Of a stretch of 64,000 nucleotides of DNA, positions 1-8,674 are shown in pieces. The notes beneath the pieces are model-generated. The model saw nothing but the letters and a program-made list of their open reading frames with translations, had not been told where the DNA came from and did not search any database. This DNA comes from Bacillota bacterium (GTDB lineage: Bacteria; Bacillota; Clostridia; Peptostreptococcales; Anaerovoracaceae). The stretch spans positions 1 through 64,000 of the forward strand of contig JAQYCQ010000038.1 in NCBI GenBank assembly GCA_028724585.1, given 5' to 3'. A program made the translations under genes and the position numbers. Within the stretch, counting starts at the first letter, position 1. Every line of letters starts with the position of its first letter.

Positions 1-58
1 AGGATATGCGGTTGGGGAACCACATTCATCATATCACGGGAGTTTTTTCTTGAAGCTA

Positions 59-96
59 AAGCTCACTTATGCCACCAGCATAGCTGGTGGTTTTAT
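59..96. other. Hairpin with T-rich 3' side, possible terminator or transposon end
   Basis: A perfect stem CCACCAGC/GCTGGTGG is followed by TTTTATGAG. It could terminate a gene lying to the left of the window, or be the subterminal hairpin of an IS200/IS605-type element whose body lies outside. Nothing inside the window decides between these. Confidence 0.35.
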
Positions 97-143
97 GAGC
101 ACCTCATTCCATTCGGTGCTCCTCAGCTAAAGCAAGAACAACA

Positions 144-178
144 TAAAAGGCAGCGGCCGTCCAAGACCACTGCCTTCT
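144..178. terminator. Hairpin AAGGCAGCGG/CCACTGCCTT
   Basis: A roughly 10-bp imperfect stem lies downstream of the minus-strand LysM gene and after an A-rich tract on the plus strand, so on the minus strand it ends in a T-rich run. It is a plausible end of the LysM transcript. Confidence 0.4.
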
Positions 179-243
179 ATGATATTGAGGTTTGAAAAAA
201 TATATGTACAGCAAGATGCTGCAGCTTGCTTTTACTTAATTAC

Positions 244-299
244 GCGGCCTCCGGCCGCAATGCGCCGGCGAAGCCGGCTTCTGTGTCCGCGGAGCGGAC
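244..299. repeat. Three consecutive 6-3-6 mini-hairpins (loops TCC, GAA, GGA)
   Basis: GCGGCC-TCC-GGCCGC (244-258), GCCGGC-GAA-GCCGGC (264-278) and GTCCGC-GGA-GCGGAC (285-299) follow one another just past the LysM gene stop. All three are perfect 6-bp stems with 3-nt loops. This is the only triple copy noticed of the window-wide family. Confidence 0.8.
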
Positions 300-325
300 G
301 TCTGACTGCGGAAGATACAGCTCGG

Positions 326-628
326 TCAGATGGCTTCCGGAACCTTTAATACCTGGCCTGTGTAAAGCTGGGCTGTATCAAGCCCATTAACATTCCGGAT
401 CTCAGTTACGGCCTGCCTGATGTCTGTATCACTGCCATACTGATCTTCTGCGATAGTCCAGAGTGAATCTCCCTGCGTAACGATAATTTCGTGATATACG
501 GGCTCGGTTTCCGCGTTCGCGTGAAAGGAACTGAAAGCCGAAACAGCGGCAAGCGTAACTATCATCGTGCAGATGATTATGAACGTCGTGAACCTTGGAA
601 TTGAAACGATTTTGTAGTGCTTTTTCAT
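326..628 (-). CDS. LysM-domain single-pass protein, YneA-like SOS cell-division suppressor
   Basis: A 100-residue protein with a short basic N-terminus, one membrane/signal segment (residues about 14-36) and a C-terminal LysM domain (about 48-97; motifs VTQGDSLWTIA and GQVLKVP). Length and order match Bacillus YneA, a LexA-controlled protein that delays septation during DNA damage and acts at the membrane/wall. The start has a good GAGGTGAT ribosome site. Three LexA-like sites upstream (643-656, 717-730, 777-790) support SOS control. In Bacillus yneA is divergent from lexA; no lexA is visible here, so the assignment rests on size, topology and the sites. A generic LysM surface protein is the alternative. 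Confidence 0.7.
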   Translation of the reverse strand: MKKHYKIVSIPRFTTFIIICTMIVTLAAVSAFSSFHANAETEPVYHEIIVTQGDSLWTIAEDQYGSDTDIRQAVTEIRNVNGLDTAQLYTGQVLKVPEAI

Positions 629-642
629 TTAAATCACCTCGG

Positions 643-656
643 CAACCATATGTTCT
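643..656. promoter_or_regulatory. LexA-box-like site 1
   Basis: CAACCATATGTTCT matches the Gram-positive LexA/DinR consensus CGAACATATGTTCG at 11 of 14 positions. It sits 15 bp upstream of the LysM start codon, overlapping the leader. Confidence 0.5.
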
Positions 657-716
657 TTTTATAATATATCCTTGCCGGATATCTATCGGCATCAAACAAA
701 TGCTATTCTTATAATT

Positions 717-730
717 GGTACATTTGTTCT
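717..730. promoter_or_regulatory. LexA-box-like site 2
   Basis: GGTACATTTGTTCT matches CGAACATATGTTCG at 10 of 14 positions and lies in the same AT-rich upstream region as site 1. Confidence 0.4.
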
Positions 731-776
731 GCATATTTAATATATCATTTTTGCTCCTATAATGCAATTTATTTTT

Positions 777-790
777 CGAACATATATTTT
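777..790. promoter_or_regulatory. LexA-box-like site 3
   Basis: CGAACATATATTTT has a perfect left half and matches the LexA consensus at 11 of 14 positions. Outside the three sites, the 629-1127 interval holds degenerate GC-rich hairpins (about 900-1000) and no convincing gene. Confidence 0.4.
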
Positions 791-1023
791 ATTTATAGAA
801 CATTGAGGTATTTCCGATAGAAATGGCCGTAAACGATAAATAACACGTACATAGATGTTCAGTAAAGAATCGACGCAAGTGAGCGATACGCAATCGTCAA
901 TCGCGCGGCAGCCGCGGAGGCAGGCAGTCTCTTTCGCTCCGATGGATACTCAGTGCGCTTCGCGGGAAGCGGCGAACCGCTCCACCTTCCAAAAAACCGG
1001 CCGGAAGATACGTTTTTATATCA

Positions 1024-1070
1024 AAACAAAAAATTTGAGGCTCTCAGACAGCCTGAGAACCTCGATTTTT
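1024..1070 (-). terminator. Bidirectional terminator after the coaE operon
   Basis: GAGGCTCTCAG (1037-1047) pairs with CTGAGAACCTC (1053-1063), with A-rich sequence on the left and TTTTT on the right. It therefore has a U-run in either direction and would end the polA-coaE-unknown transcript on the minus strand. Confidence 0.7.
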
Positions 1071-1127
1071 AAAAGCCGGACCCGCAAGTCCAGCTAATGC
1101 GTTCATTTATATTGTAAGGTTACGCTG

Positions 1128-1523
1128 TTAAAAGTTTCCGAATCCGCCTCCGCCAAAGCCATCGTCGTTTCCTTCCTCGAATGAAGAATGGGCGAAGAGC
1201 ATACGCTCCCTGTCCCTTCCATCAAAGAGGATGTAGGCGTTCTGGAATTTGTTGTCGAGAGGTTTATCGAGACGGCACTGTTTTACGCCTGTTTCGATAT
1301 AGTCGAGTTCTGAAAGCGGAACCTTCTTTCCGTCGACCATTCTGTAAAGCCTGTCAGGTCCTCTCATTCCAGAGTTTTTAACTACGATGCACGCGAAGGA
1401 AAGCTCTATCACGAGGACATCCGCTATCTCAAAATATCTGGTATCGGGCATGCAGTAATGATACTGGTCAAAGGTTCCGACCTTAACTGGTTTGCCATGT
1501 ATTAAAATTGGTTCGTCTGCCAT
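1128..1523 (-). CDS. Small protein of unknown function with glycine-rich tail
   Basis: 131 residues. I do not recognise the family. The body is soluble-looking, with mixed charge and repeated aromatic residues, and the last 12 residues are mainly Gly and Phe. A slightly longer start exists at 1538, but GGAGGA lies 6 nt before the ATG at 1523, so the shorter form is chosen. It follows coaE closely and is the last gene before a terminator, so it is probably co-transcribed with polA and coaE. No signal peptide or membrane segment is seen. Confidence 0.75.
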   Translation of the reverse strand: MADEPILIHGKPVKVGTFDQYHYCMPDTRYFEIADVLVIELSFACIVVKNSGMRGPDRLYRMVDGKKVPLSELDYIETGVKQCRLDKPLDNKFQNAYILFDGRDRERMLFAHSSFEEGNDDGFGGGGFGNF

Positions 1524-1538
1524 TTCGTCTTCCTCCAT

Positions 1539-2183
1539 TTATATCCTTGTGTTGAGTTTCGCGAGCGCCAGATCAACGTTCTTTTTAAGATCTTCTATCG
1601 ATCCCGAATTATCTATGACATAATCAGCGCGAGCCAGCTTCTCAGATCTGGACATCTGGGAATGCATGCGGTTGATGATATCGTCCCTGGACATTCCGTC
1701 CCTGAGGTTTACTCGTTCTATCCGCAGCTCTTCGTCCATATCGATGACCCAGGCCTCATCAGCGGGCTCGATCTTGTACGGAACTTCGAACAGGAGCGGA
1801 TGATCGTAAAAGATCACTTTTTTCTGCATGTAATCGTCAGGATTAGTTTCCCTGGTCACTCCCCGACCTTCCCTTTCGAAAGCATCCGTCTGTGATGTTA
1901 CGATGACATCGAGATGGCTCTGCATGATCTTATCGAGGACCTTCTTTTTTTCAGGATCGGAAAATACGATCTTCCCTACATATTTTCTGTTCATGGTGCC
2001 GTCCGGAAGCAGAGCCTTAGGCCCAAAAGCCTCAACTATCTCCGCCAGCGCCGGCTGGCCCGGTTTCTGCAGCTCCTTCATAGTCTGATCGAAATCTATA
2101 GTCTTGAAACCAAGTTTGTTTAGATATCTGGAGACCGTCGACTTGCCGCAGCCGATCCCTCCTGTCAGTCCGATAATGCGCAT
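1539..2183 (-). CDS. coaE: Dephospho-CoA kinase
   Basis: Phosphorylates the 3'-hydroxyl of dephospho-CoA, the last step of CoA synthesis, in the cytosol. The P-loop GGIGCGKST is at residues 8-16, followed by the DFDQ segment and the PLLFE motif of the family. At 214 residues it is slightly longer than usual (about 200), with a short extra loop around residues 110-120 before PLLFE. It lies downstream of polA, a neighbourhood common in Firmicutes. CoaX (50.9 kb) provides the first step of the same pathway in this window. Confidence 0.95.
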   Translation of the reverse strand: MRIIGLTGGIGCGKSTVSRYLNKLGFKTIDFDQTMKELQKPGQPALAEIVEAFGPKALLPDGTMNRKYVGKIVFSDPEKKKVLDKIMQSHLDVIVTSQTDAFEREGRGVTRETNPDDYMQKKVIFYDHPLLFEVPYKIEPADEAWVIDMDEELRIERVNLRDGMSRDDIINRMHSQMSRSEKLARADYVIDNSGSIEDLKKNVDLALAKLNTRI

Positions 2184-2241
2184 AATAAACCCCCTCGGCT
2201 CAAATCATATAATATAAAGCCTCTATATTATCTTAACCTTT

Positions 2242-5016
2242 TTACTTCAGCTCAAACCAGCTGCTGCCAGAATTCACATCAGCAGCCAGCGGTACTTTTA
2301 ATGATACCGCACCGGACATGCATTCTTCAAGCAGATCTTTTACTTTCTGCTCATCGCCGGCAGCTGCGTCGATTATAAGTTCGTCGTGGATCTGCAGCAC
2401 CAGTTTAGAATCAGGGGCTTTTTCATTAAGACCACGGTAAGTCCTGATCATCGCCATTTTTATGATATCGGCTGCGCTGCCCTGGACAGGACTGTTCATA
2501 GCAAGACGTTCACCCAGCTGTCTTGTCATATAATTCCTGGCGTTTATCTCATTTATCCTGCGGCGGCGTCCCGAGATAGTCTTTACGTATCCATGCGCTT
2601 TGCAGAATGCCACACACTCATCCATATACCTGCGTACACCCGGGTGCTTGGCAAAATAAGAATCTATGTAATCCTGCGCCTCGCTCACTGAAGTATGGAT
2701 ATCCTTAGCCAGACCGAAGGCGCTGATGCCGTAGATCACACCGAAGTTTACCGCCTTGGCCCTGCTCCTCATTATCGGAGTTACTTCATCGACAGGTTTG
2801 CCAAAGACTCTGGATGCAGTAATGGTATGAATGTCCTGATCTTCATTAAAGGAAGATATCATAGCTTCATCACCTGAAAGGTGAGCCATTATCCTGAGCT
2901 CTACCTGGGAATAATCGGCACCGACGAGTACACGGCTGCCGTCACTCTTTCCACCTTCGACGCCTCCGGCGACAAAAGCCTTTCGGAACTGCCTTCCAAG
3001 CTCTGTCCTGACAGGAATATTCTGCAGGTTCGGTTCAGTACAGCTGAGCCTTCCGGTCGCTGCCACTGTCTGCTGGAAATGGGCGTGGATCCTTCCTTGA
3101 CAGTCTATGAGCGGGAGCATGCCTTCTACATAGGTGCCGTTGAGCTTAGTCACCATCCTGTAATCGAGGATCGCAGGGACTATAGGGCTCTGGTCGATTA
3201 TCTTTTCCAGGACTTCAGCGCTGGTCGAGTAGCCAGTCTTTGTCTTTTTACCGTTCTTAAGTCCCATCTTTTCGAAGAGGATGACACCCAGCTGTTTCGG
3301 TGAATTGATATTGAACTCTTCGCCGGCTTCTTCATAGATCTGCTGAGTAAGCTGCTCCGATGCCGCGCTCAGCGAGTCGCCGATATTGCGGAGCACGCCG
3401 GCGTCCGTATGAACGCCGTTGACTTCCATAGACGCCAGCACTTCAACGAGCGGCATTTCTATATCGTCGAAAACATGGACCAGTTCTTCAGAAACCAGTC
3501 TGGCCGCCTGTACCGGAGCCAGCCTTGACGCTGCTGACAGAGTCCTGAGTCCCAGCTGAGCCTGAGTGTCATACATACCGCCAAACATGTCGATAACAGA
3601 AAGCTGCTTCTTTCTTTCCTTTTTATCCGGGAAATCCTCCTGAAAATATTCCGGCATGAGTTCCGAAAGATCGTAGGACCGGCCGGCTGGGTTCAGCAGA
3701 TATTCTGCCACATCCGTATCGAAATATGTATGGAAGATATAGTTTTCGTCAGAAAGCGCGGCGGCGCCGTTTGACAGGAGAGCATAATAATCCGGCTTGA
3801 TGTCATGACCGCAGACCAGCGGTTTCTTCTTCGCGAAAAATTCAGCGAAAAGAGGCGCAAAGCCTTCATCCCAGTGAACGATATAGAATTTATCGTCTTT
3901 AGCCAGGCATACAGAAGAAATCTCGGGTCTCGAAATATGGGAATCATCCTGGAAGATATGCATCCAGAAAGCCTCTCCGCTGCCGAGAAGATCGAGAGCT
4001 TCACTGAGTCCGGCTTCATCAGTGACATGGATGGCTTCCGCGTCAGCGCTCACCGGACCTGGCAGCCTGCCGTAATGATCCCTATCAGTCGCCTCGCTGT
4101 TTTCGTGCCCTCCGGGCACCTCCGCGGACGGAGTCCGCGCGATCCTGCCTTCTTTTACCAGACGTTTTAAAAAGGCGTGGAACTCCAGGTCCTGATAAAG
4201 CTCAGCTATCTTTTCATAATCAGGCTCCTGGAACTTAAGGTCTTCGAAATCGCATTCAAGAGGAACGTCCCTGAAGATAGTGACAAGGCGCTTGCTGGTC
4301 ATTGCCTGCATAGCGTTTGCTTCGATGTTGTCGCGCATCTTGCTCTTCTTCATCTGGTCGATGGAGCCTATAACGTTCTCGACAGTACCATACTGGACTA
4401 TGAGCTTACGAGCGGTCTTGTCTCCGACTCCCGGTATCCCCGGGATATTATCGGATTTATCTCCCATAAGGGCTTTATAGTCTATAAACTGGTCAGGAGG
4501 GAAGCCGTATTCTTCTATGATAGCGTCTCTGTCGTAAAGACCGAACTCGCTGACACCGCGTTTGGTATAAATGACTGAGGTCGTATCGGAGGCCAGCTGG
4601 AAGATATCACGGTCGCCCGAGACCAGATAGGTATGTATCCCCCGCTCGTCCGCCTGCCTGGAGATCGTGCCGAGTATGTCGTCGGCTTCGTATCCGTCCA
4701 TCTCCAGAACGCTGATATTAGCGGCTTCAAGTATCTCCTTCAGGATTGGGAACTCCATCAGGAGCTCGGGAGGTGTCGGTTTCCTTCCGGCTTTATAATC
4801 TTTATAAGCCTTATGTCTGAAGGTCGGGGCTTTCCGGTCGAATGCCACCGCTATATAATCCGGCTTGTAATCAGCTTCTATCTTGCGGAGCATGTTTATG
4901 AAGGCGAAAATGCCCTGTGTGTAGACACCCTTGGAATTTATCATAGGAGTCCGGATGGCATAATAAGCTCTGTTGAGCAGACTGTTTCCATCTATAACGG
5001 CTGCTGTCCGGCTCAT
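2242..5016 (-). CDS. polA: DNA polymerase I
   Basis: Repair and Okazaki-fragment processing polymerase, 924 residues. Domains in order: 5'-3' nuclease/flap endonuclease (about 1-290), a degenerate 3'-5' exonuclease-like domain (about 330-510) and the family A polymerase (about 540-924), with motif A (DYSQVELR) and motif C (QIHDEL) visible. The canonical DxE of proofreading motif I is not apparent, so proofreading is probably lost, as in Bacillus and Thermus enzymes. The start overlaps the hisI stop by 4 nt (ATGA), implying translational coupling. A paired mini-hairpin repeat (4105-4138) is embedded in frame in the linker between the first two domains. Confidence 0.97.
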   Translation of the reverse strand: MSRTAAVIDGNSLLNRAYYAIRTPMINSKGVYTQGIFAFINMLRKIEADYKPDYIAVAFDRKAPTFRHKAYKDYKAGRKPTPPELLMEFPILKEILEAANISVLEMDGYEADDILGTISRQADERGIHTYLVSGDRDIFQLASDTTSVIYTKRGVSEFGLYDRDAIIEEYGFPPDQFIDYKALMGDKSDNIPGIPGVGDKTARKLIVQYGTVENVIGSIDQMKKSKMRDNIEANAMQAMTSKRLVTIFRDVPLECDFEDLKFQEPDYEKIAELYQDLEFHAFLKRLVKEGRIARTPSAEVPGGHENSEATDRDHYGRLPGPVSADAEAIHVTDEAGLSEALDLLGSGEAFWMHIFQDDSHISRPEISSVCLAKDDKFYIVHWDEGFAPLFAEFFAKKKPLVCGHDIKPDYYALLSNGAAALSDENYIFHTYFDTDVAEYLLNPAGRSYDLSELMPEYFQEDFPDKKERKKQLSVIDMFGGMYDTQAQLGLRTLSAASRLAPVQAARLVSEELVHVFDDIEMPLVEVLASMEVNGVHTDAGVLRNIGDSLSAASEQLTQQIYEEAGEEFNINSPKQLGVILFEKMGLKNGKKTKTGYSTSAEVLEKIIDQSPIVPAILDYRMVTKLNGTYVEGMLPLIDCQGRIHAHFQQTVAATGRLSCTEPNLQNIPVRTELGRQFRKAFVAGGVEGGKSDGSRVLVGADYSQVELRIMAHLSGDEAMISSFNEDQDIHTITASRVFGKPVDEVTPIMRSRAKAVNFGVIYGISAFGLAKDIHTSVSEAQDYIDSYFAKHPGVRRYMDECVAFCKAHGYVKTISGRRRRINEINARNYMTRQLGERLAMNSPVQGSAADIIKMAMIRTYRGLNEKAPDSKLVLQIHDELIIDAAAGDEQKVKDLLEECMSGAVSLKVPLAADVNSGSSWFELK
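4105..4138. repeat. Paired mini-hairpin repeat inside polA
   Basis: GTGCCC-TCC-GGGCAC (4105-4119) and GCGGAC-GGA-GTCCGC (4124-4138) have the same TCC-then-GGA layout as the intergenic copies. In frame it encodes the interdomain stretch [11 protein letters not shown], where an insertion is structurally tolerable. Confidence 0.75.
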
Positions 5017-5387
5017 GACTGCTGCTCCCTTTCATGCTCCTGAATATCCTCAGGCTCGAAATCCCTGTAGAAGCATGAGAAATTGCCAGTGTGGCACGCT
5101 GCTCCTATCTGCTCGGCGATGACCAGTATCGTATCGCAGTCGCAGTCATAGCTGATCTTTTTCACATTCTGGAAGTGACCGGAGGTCTCGCCTTTGTTCC
5201 AGAGCTTCTGGCGGCTCCTGCTGAAGAACCAGGTCCTGCCTGTAGTAAGGGTGAGCCTGAGAGATTCTTCATTCATATATCCGAGCATAAGAACGCGGCC
5301 GGTCGCGTGATCCTGGATCACGGCCGGCACGAGTCCCTTGTCATCGTATTTAATCTGTTTTAATATTGCTTCGTTTGCTTCTTTCAA
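5013..5387 (-). CDS. hisI: Phosphoribosyl-AMP cyclohydrolase
   Basis: Opens the adenine ring of phosphoribosyl-AMP in histidine synthesis. At 124 residues it is the stand-alone cyclohydrolase, without the HisE pyrophosphohydrolase domain often fused to it. Metal-binding motifs are clear: KGETSGH, the DCDCD aspartate/cysteine cluster and [10 protein letters not shown]. It is the last his gene, overlaps polA by 4 nt and lies 4 nt after hisF. HisE must be encoded elsewhere. Confidence 0.95.
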   Translation of the reverse strand: MKEANEAILKQIKYDDKGLVPAVIQDHATGRVLMLGYMNEESLRLTLTTGRTWFFSRSRQKLWNKGETSGHFQNVKKISYDCDCDTILVIAEQIGAACHTGNFSCFYRDFEPEDIQEHEREQQS

Positions 5388-5391
5388 TTTA

Positions 5392-6156
5392 TCAGATCCT
5401 CATGACTACTCCATTGTCAGAGAGGTATTTCTTAAGGTCATGGATATCGATCTCTCCGAAATGGAATACACTTGCCGCGAGTCCTGCGTCAGCTTTTCCT
5501 TCTTTGAACACATCGAGGAAATGCTCCATTTTACCAGCTCCGCCCGAAGCTATGACCGGAAGTTCCACTGATTCGGATACCGTACGGTTGAGCTCGAGAT
5601 CGAAGCCTGTCTTGACTCCGTCGGCGTCTATACTGTTGAGCACCAGTTCGCCGGCACCCAGCTCTTCGCCGCGCTTAGCCCATTCGACAGCGTCTATGCC
5701 TGTCGGAGTTCTTCCTCCGTCTACATAAACCTCCCATGAATCGCCTTTTCTCTTGGCGTCTATGGAAAGTACCACGCACTGATTGCCGAATTTGAGGGCA
5801 GCCTCGGTGATGAGGTTAGGGTTCCTTACTGCTGCTGAATTTACCGATACCTTGTCAGCTCCGGCGCGCAGCACTTTATTGAAGTCATCAATGGTTCTGA
5901 TACCGCCGCCGACTGTGAAAGGAATATATACATTGTATGCTGTTTTTTCAACTACGTCCAGAAAGATATCACGCTTTTCGCTCGAAGCGGTGATGTCGTA
6001 GAATACCAGCTCGTCGGCACCTATCTCGCTGTAATGCTTAGCGAGCTCCACTGGATCGTCTACATCCTGAAGTCCCTTGAATTTTACGCCCTTAACGACG
6101 CGGCCGTGGTCTACATCCAGGCATGGTACGATTCTCTTAGTCAGCAATGTTTTCAC
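5392..6156 (-). CDS. hisF: Imidazole glycerol phosphate synthase, cyclase subunit
   Basis: Uses ammonia from HisH to turn PRFAR into imidazole glycerol phosphate and AICAR. 254 residues, a TIM barrel with catalytic Asp in CLDVD (about residue 13) and in SIDAKR (about 130), and phosphate-binding GGGIR and ASGGAG loops. It overlaps hisH by 20 nt, as expected for obligate partners. The usual neighbour hisA, a homologous barrel, is missing between them. Confidence 0.97.
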   Translation of the reverse strand: MKTLLTKRIVPCLDVDHGRVVKGVKFKGLQDVDDPVELAKHYSEIGADELVFYDITASSEKRDIFLDVVEKTAYNVYIPFTVGGGIRTIDDFNKVLRAGADKVSVNSAAVRNPNLITEAALKFGNQCVVLSIDAKRKGDSWEVYVDGGRTPTGIDAVEWAKRGEELGAGELVLNSIDADGVKTGFDLELNRTVSESVELPVIASGGAGKMEHFLDVFKEGKADAGLAASVFHFGEIDIHDLKKYLSDNGVVMRI

Positions 6157-6778
6157 CCTCCTTCAAAAAGTTCCTGAGAAGCCTCATTCCTGTGTTTGAG
6201 CTCTTTTCAGGATGGAACTGCATGCCGATGACGTTGCCTTTTCTGACAACGCCCGGTACCTTAACGCTGTAATCAGCATAATATACCACATCGTCCCAGT
6301 TCTTCGGACGAGCGTAGTAAGAGTGAACGAAATAAGCAAACTCACCTTCATTTACTCCCTCGCCTATCCTATCGTCACGGTTCTTTATGAGCTCATTCCA
6401 TCCCATGTGAGGGATCTTGAGAGTCTCATCCCAGTTTGGATCGTTTTCCTTACCGAATCTTACGACTTCTCCCGGTATAAGACCAAGGCCGTCCCATTCT
6501 CCGTCCTCATAGCTTTTGTCGAAGAGCATCTGCAGGCCCAGGCAGATCCCCAGCATCAGGCGTCCATTTCCACAAGCTTCCTTTATATAGCTGTCGAGAT
6601 TTCTTGCCTTGAGATTTTCCATAGCCTTGCCGAATGAGCCGACGCCTGGAAGTATCAGCGAAGAACATTTATCGAGCACAGCGGGATCGGAAGTGAGCAC
6701 CGGCTCAGCGCCCAGCTTTTCTACTGCTTTCATCACGCTCTTTACATTTCCAGCATCATAATCTATTACTCCAACCAT
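6137..6778 (-). CDS. hisH: Imidazole glycerol phosphate synthase, glutaminase subunit
   Basis: Class I glutamine amidotransferase that feeds ammonia to HisF. 213 residues; the nucleophile elbow GICLGLQ, oxyanion loop PGVGSFG and the C-terminal HPEKS with catalytic His and Glu are all present. It starts one base into the stop of hisB and runs 20 nt into hisF. Confidence 0.97.
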   Translation of the reverse strand: MVGVIDYDAGNVKSVMKAVEKLGAEPVLTSDPAVLDKCSSLILPGVGSFGKAMENLKARNLDSYIKEACGNGRLMLGICLGLQMLFDKSYEDGEWDGLGLIPGEVVRFGKENDPNWDETLKIPHMGWNELIKNRDDRIGEGVNEGEFAYFVHSYYARPKNWDDVVYYADYSVKVPGVVRKGNVIGMQFHPEKSSNTGMRLLRNFLKEGENIAD

Positions 6779-7356
6779 TACAGAACCCCCTTTGTTGAAA
6801 GAACAGCATCGCCCGTGATCTTTGTGCTGTCGGACAGGGCTCTGCCGACGCTCTTGAACAGGGCTTCGATTATATGATGAGTGTTTTTGCCGTAAAGCAC
6901 ATTTACGTGAAGGGTTATGAGAGCGTTCATGGCGAAAGCGCGCATGAACTCCTCGACCAGCTCTGTCTCGAACTCCCCGACACGTTCCGCCGGCATTTCA
7001 GCGTTGAATACCAGAAAAGGCCTGCCCGAAATGTCGACCGCCGACATGGCGAGAGCTTCGTCCATCGGCGTATAAGCCAGGCCGAAACGCTTTATACCCT
7101 TTTTATCGCCTACGCACTCGGCGAAGGCCTTGCCGAGAACTATGCCTATATCCTCGGCTGAATGATGAAAGTCCACAAATGTATCACCCTTGCAGTCTAT
7201 TTCTATATCATAACCGGCATGTTTTCCCATGGAATTTATCATGTGATCGAAAAATCCGTTGCCGGAGCTGCATTTCACCGTTCCTTTTCCGTCGATATTG
7301 AGAGAAACCGTGATATCGGTCTCGTTTGTCTTCCTTGATACCTTTGCCTGTCTCAT
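6778..7356 (-). CDS. hisB: Imidazoleglycerol-phosphate dehydratase
   Basis: Manganese-dependent dehydration of imidazole glycerol phosphate to imidazole acetol phosphate. 192 residues, monofunctional: there is no histidinol phosphatase domain, consistent with the separate PHP phosphatase gene at 10.5 kb. Metal ligands lie in FFDHM and DFHHSAEDIGI, plus a C-terminal HHIIEA segment. It follows hisD directly. Confidence 0.97.
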   Translation of the reverse strand: MRQAKVSRKTNETDITVSLNIDGKGTVKCSSGNGFFDHMINSMGKHAGYDIEIDCKGDTFVDFHHSAEDIGIVLGKAFAECVGDKKGIKRFGLAYTPMDEALAMSAVDISGRPFLVFNAEMPAERVGEFETELVEEFMRAFAMNALITLHVNVLYGKNTHHIIEALFKSVGRALSDSTKITGDAVLSTKGVL

Positions 7357-7357
7357 A

Positions 7358-8674
7358 TTATTCCGCCTCGTATCCTTCCAGTTCCCCGAACCTTATCTTG
7401 ATAGCGTTGCCGTGCGCTGTAAGGCCTTCCTTATCCGACATTACTACGATATCGTCCTTTACAGTTTCAAGATCTTCGCGTGAATATTTGATTATGCTGG
7501 ATCTTGTCAGGAAATCATATACTCCCAGAGGCGACGCGAACTTGGCTGTTCCGCTGGTCGGAAGAGTATGGTTAGGTCCGGCGATATAGTCACCAAGAGG
7601 TTCAGGAGAATAACTTCCCAGAAGCACAGCTCCGCAATATTCCACCTTGTCCAGGTATTTTTCCGGATCTTCTATCTCGAGCTCCAGATGCTCAGGAGCA
7701 ATATCGTTAGCGATGATGAAAGCGCTGTCCAGATCTTCTGTCACAAAGATAGCCGCGTTGTTTTCAACGGATTTTTCCGCAATCTCCTTACGGTCGAGGA
7801 TCTGCAGCTGTTTCCTAACCTCTGCTTCAGTCCTGTCAGCGATCTCCTGATCATCTGTGATCAGGACCGCGGAGGCCATGACGTCATGCTCAGCCTGGGA
7901 AAGCATGTCAGCAGCCAGATAGGACGGATTCGCTGTCTTATCTGCTACGATCGTGATCTCGCTCGGTCCCGCGATCATATCGATATCGACAGCGCCGAAA
8001 ACGTACTTCTTAGAACGCGCCACATAAGCGCTGCCCGGTCCGGTGATCTTGTTTACCTTCTTAACGCTCTCGGTTCCATAAGCCAGAGCAGCTATTCCCT
8101 GGGCTCCGCCTGCCTTGTAGATCTCGGAAGCTCCCGCGATCCTGGCAGCTGCCAGGATATACTTGCTGATCTTACCGTCTTTACCGGCTGGAGTCATCAT
8201 TACGATCCTCGGGCAGCCGGCGATCTTTGCCGGAATGACATTCATAAATACAGACGAAGGATAAGCGGCAGTACCGCCCGGGATATATACCCCGACATTT
8301 TTTATCGGCCTGATGAGCTGGCCGAGCATGATATCATTTCCTTCTGTATATGACCAGGTCGATGTGAGCTGATGTCTGTGGAAGCTCCTGATATTCTCCG
8401 CAGCCTTCTCGAAAGCGCTGATCACCTCAGGCTCGCATGAATCGTATGCTGCCTGGATCTCCTCGTCGCTTACCCTTAACGGACCCATCTGTTCCTTTGT
8501 CGGACCGCCGAATTTGTGCATATAGTAATATACAGCCTCGTCGCCCCTTTTCCTTACATCTTCAATGATCTCTTTGACCGCACGATCCACTTCGTCAAAA
8601 TCACTGTCAGTCCTGTTGCTCAGCATCTGCGAAGCTGAAAGCTCTTCACCCTTTGCTATATTTACCTTCTTCAT
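7358..8674 (-). CDS. hisD: Histidinol dehydrogenase
   Basis: Oxidises histidinol to histidine with NAD+ in the last two steps. 438 residues. Family signature regions include GPGSAYVA, DMIAGPSE, the zinc/catalytic AEHD segment and IAPEHLEL. The start overlaps the stop of hisZG by one base. Length and motifs are ordinary. Confidence 0.97.
   Translation of the reverse strand: MKKVNIAKGEELSASQMLSNRTDSDFDEVDRAVKEIIEDVRKRGDEAVYYYMHKFGGPTKEQMGPLRVSDEEIQAAYDSCEPEVISAFEKAAENIRSFHRHQLTSTWSYTEGNDIMLGQLIRPIKNVGVYIPGGTAAYPSSVFMNVIPAKIAGCPRIVMMTPAGKDGKISKYILAAARIAGASEIYKAGGAQGIAALAYGTESVKKVNKITGPGSAYVARSKKYVFGAVDIDMIAGPSEITIVADKTANPSYLAADMLSQAEHDVMASAVLITDDQEIADRTEAEVRKQLQILDRKEIAEKSVENNAAIFVTEDLDSAFIIANDIAPEHLELEIEDPEKYLDKVEYCGAVLLGSYSPEPLGDYIAGPNHTLPTSGTAKFASPLGVYDFLTRSSIIKYSREDLETVKDDIVVMSDKEGLTAHGNAIKIRFGELEGYEAE

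Noticed and set aside
855..1097. 80-codon plus-strand frame next to the LexA-like sites, where lexA might be expected
   Set aside because: The translation has no LexA features, is rich in Arg/Ser and covers GC-rich hairpins and a terminator.
7568..8353. Plus-strand open frame opposite hisD
   Set aside because: Shadow frame of hisD; no homology features and no ribosome site.
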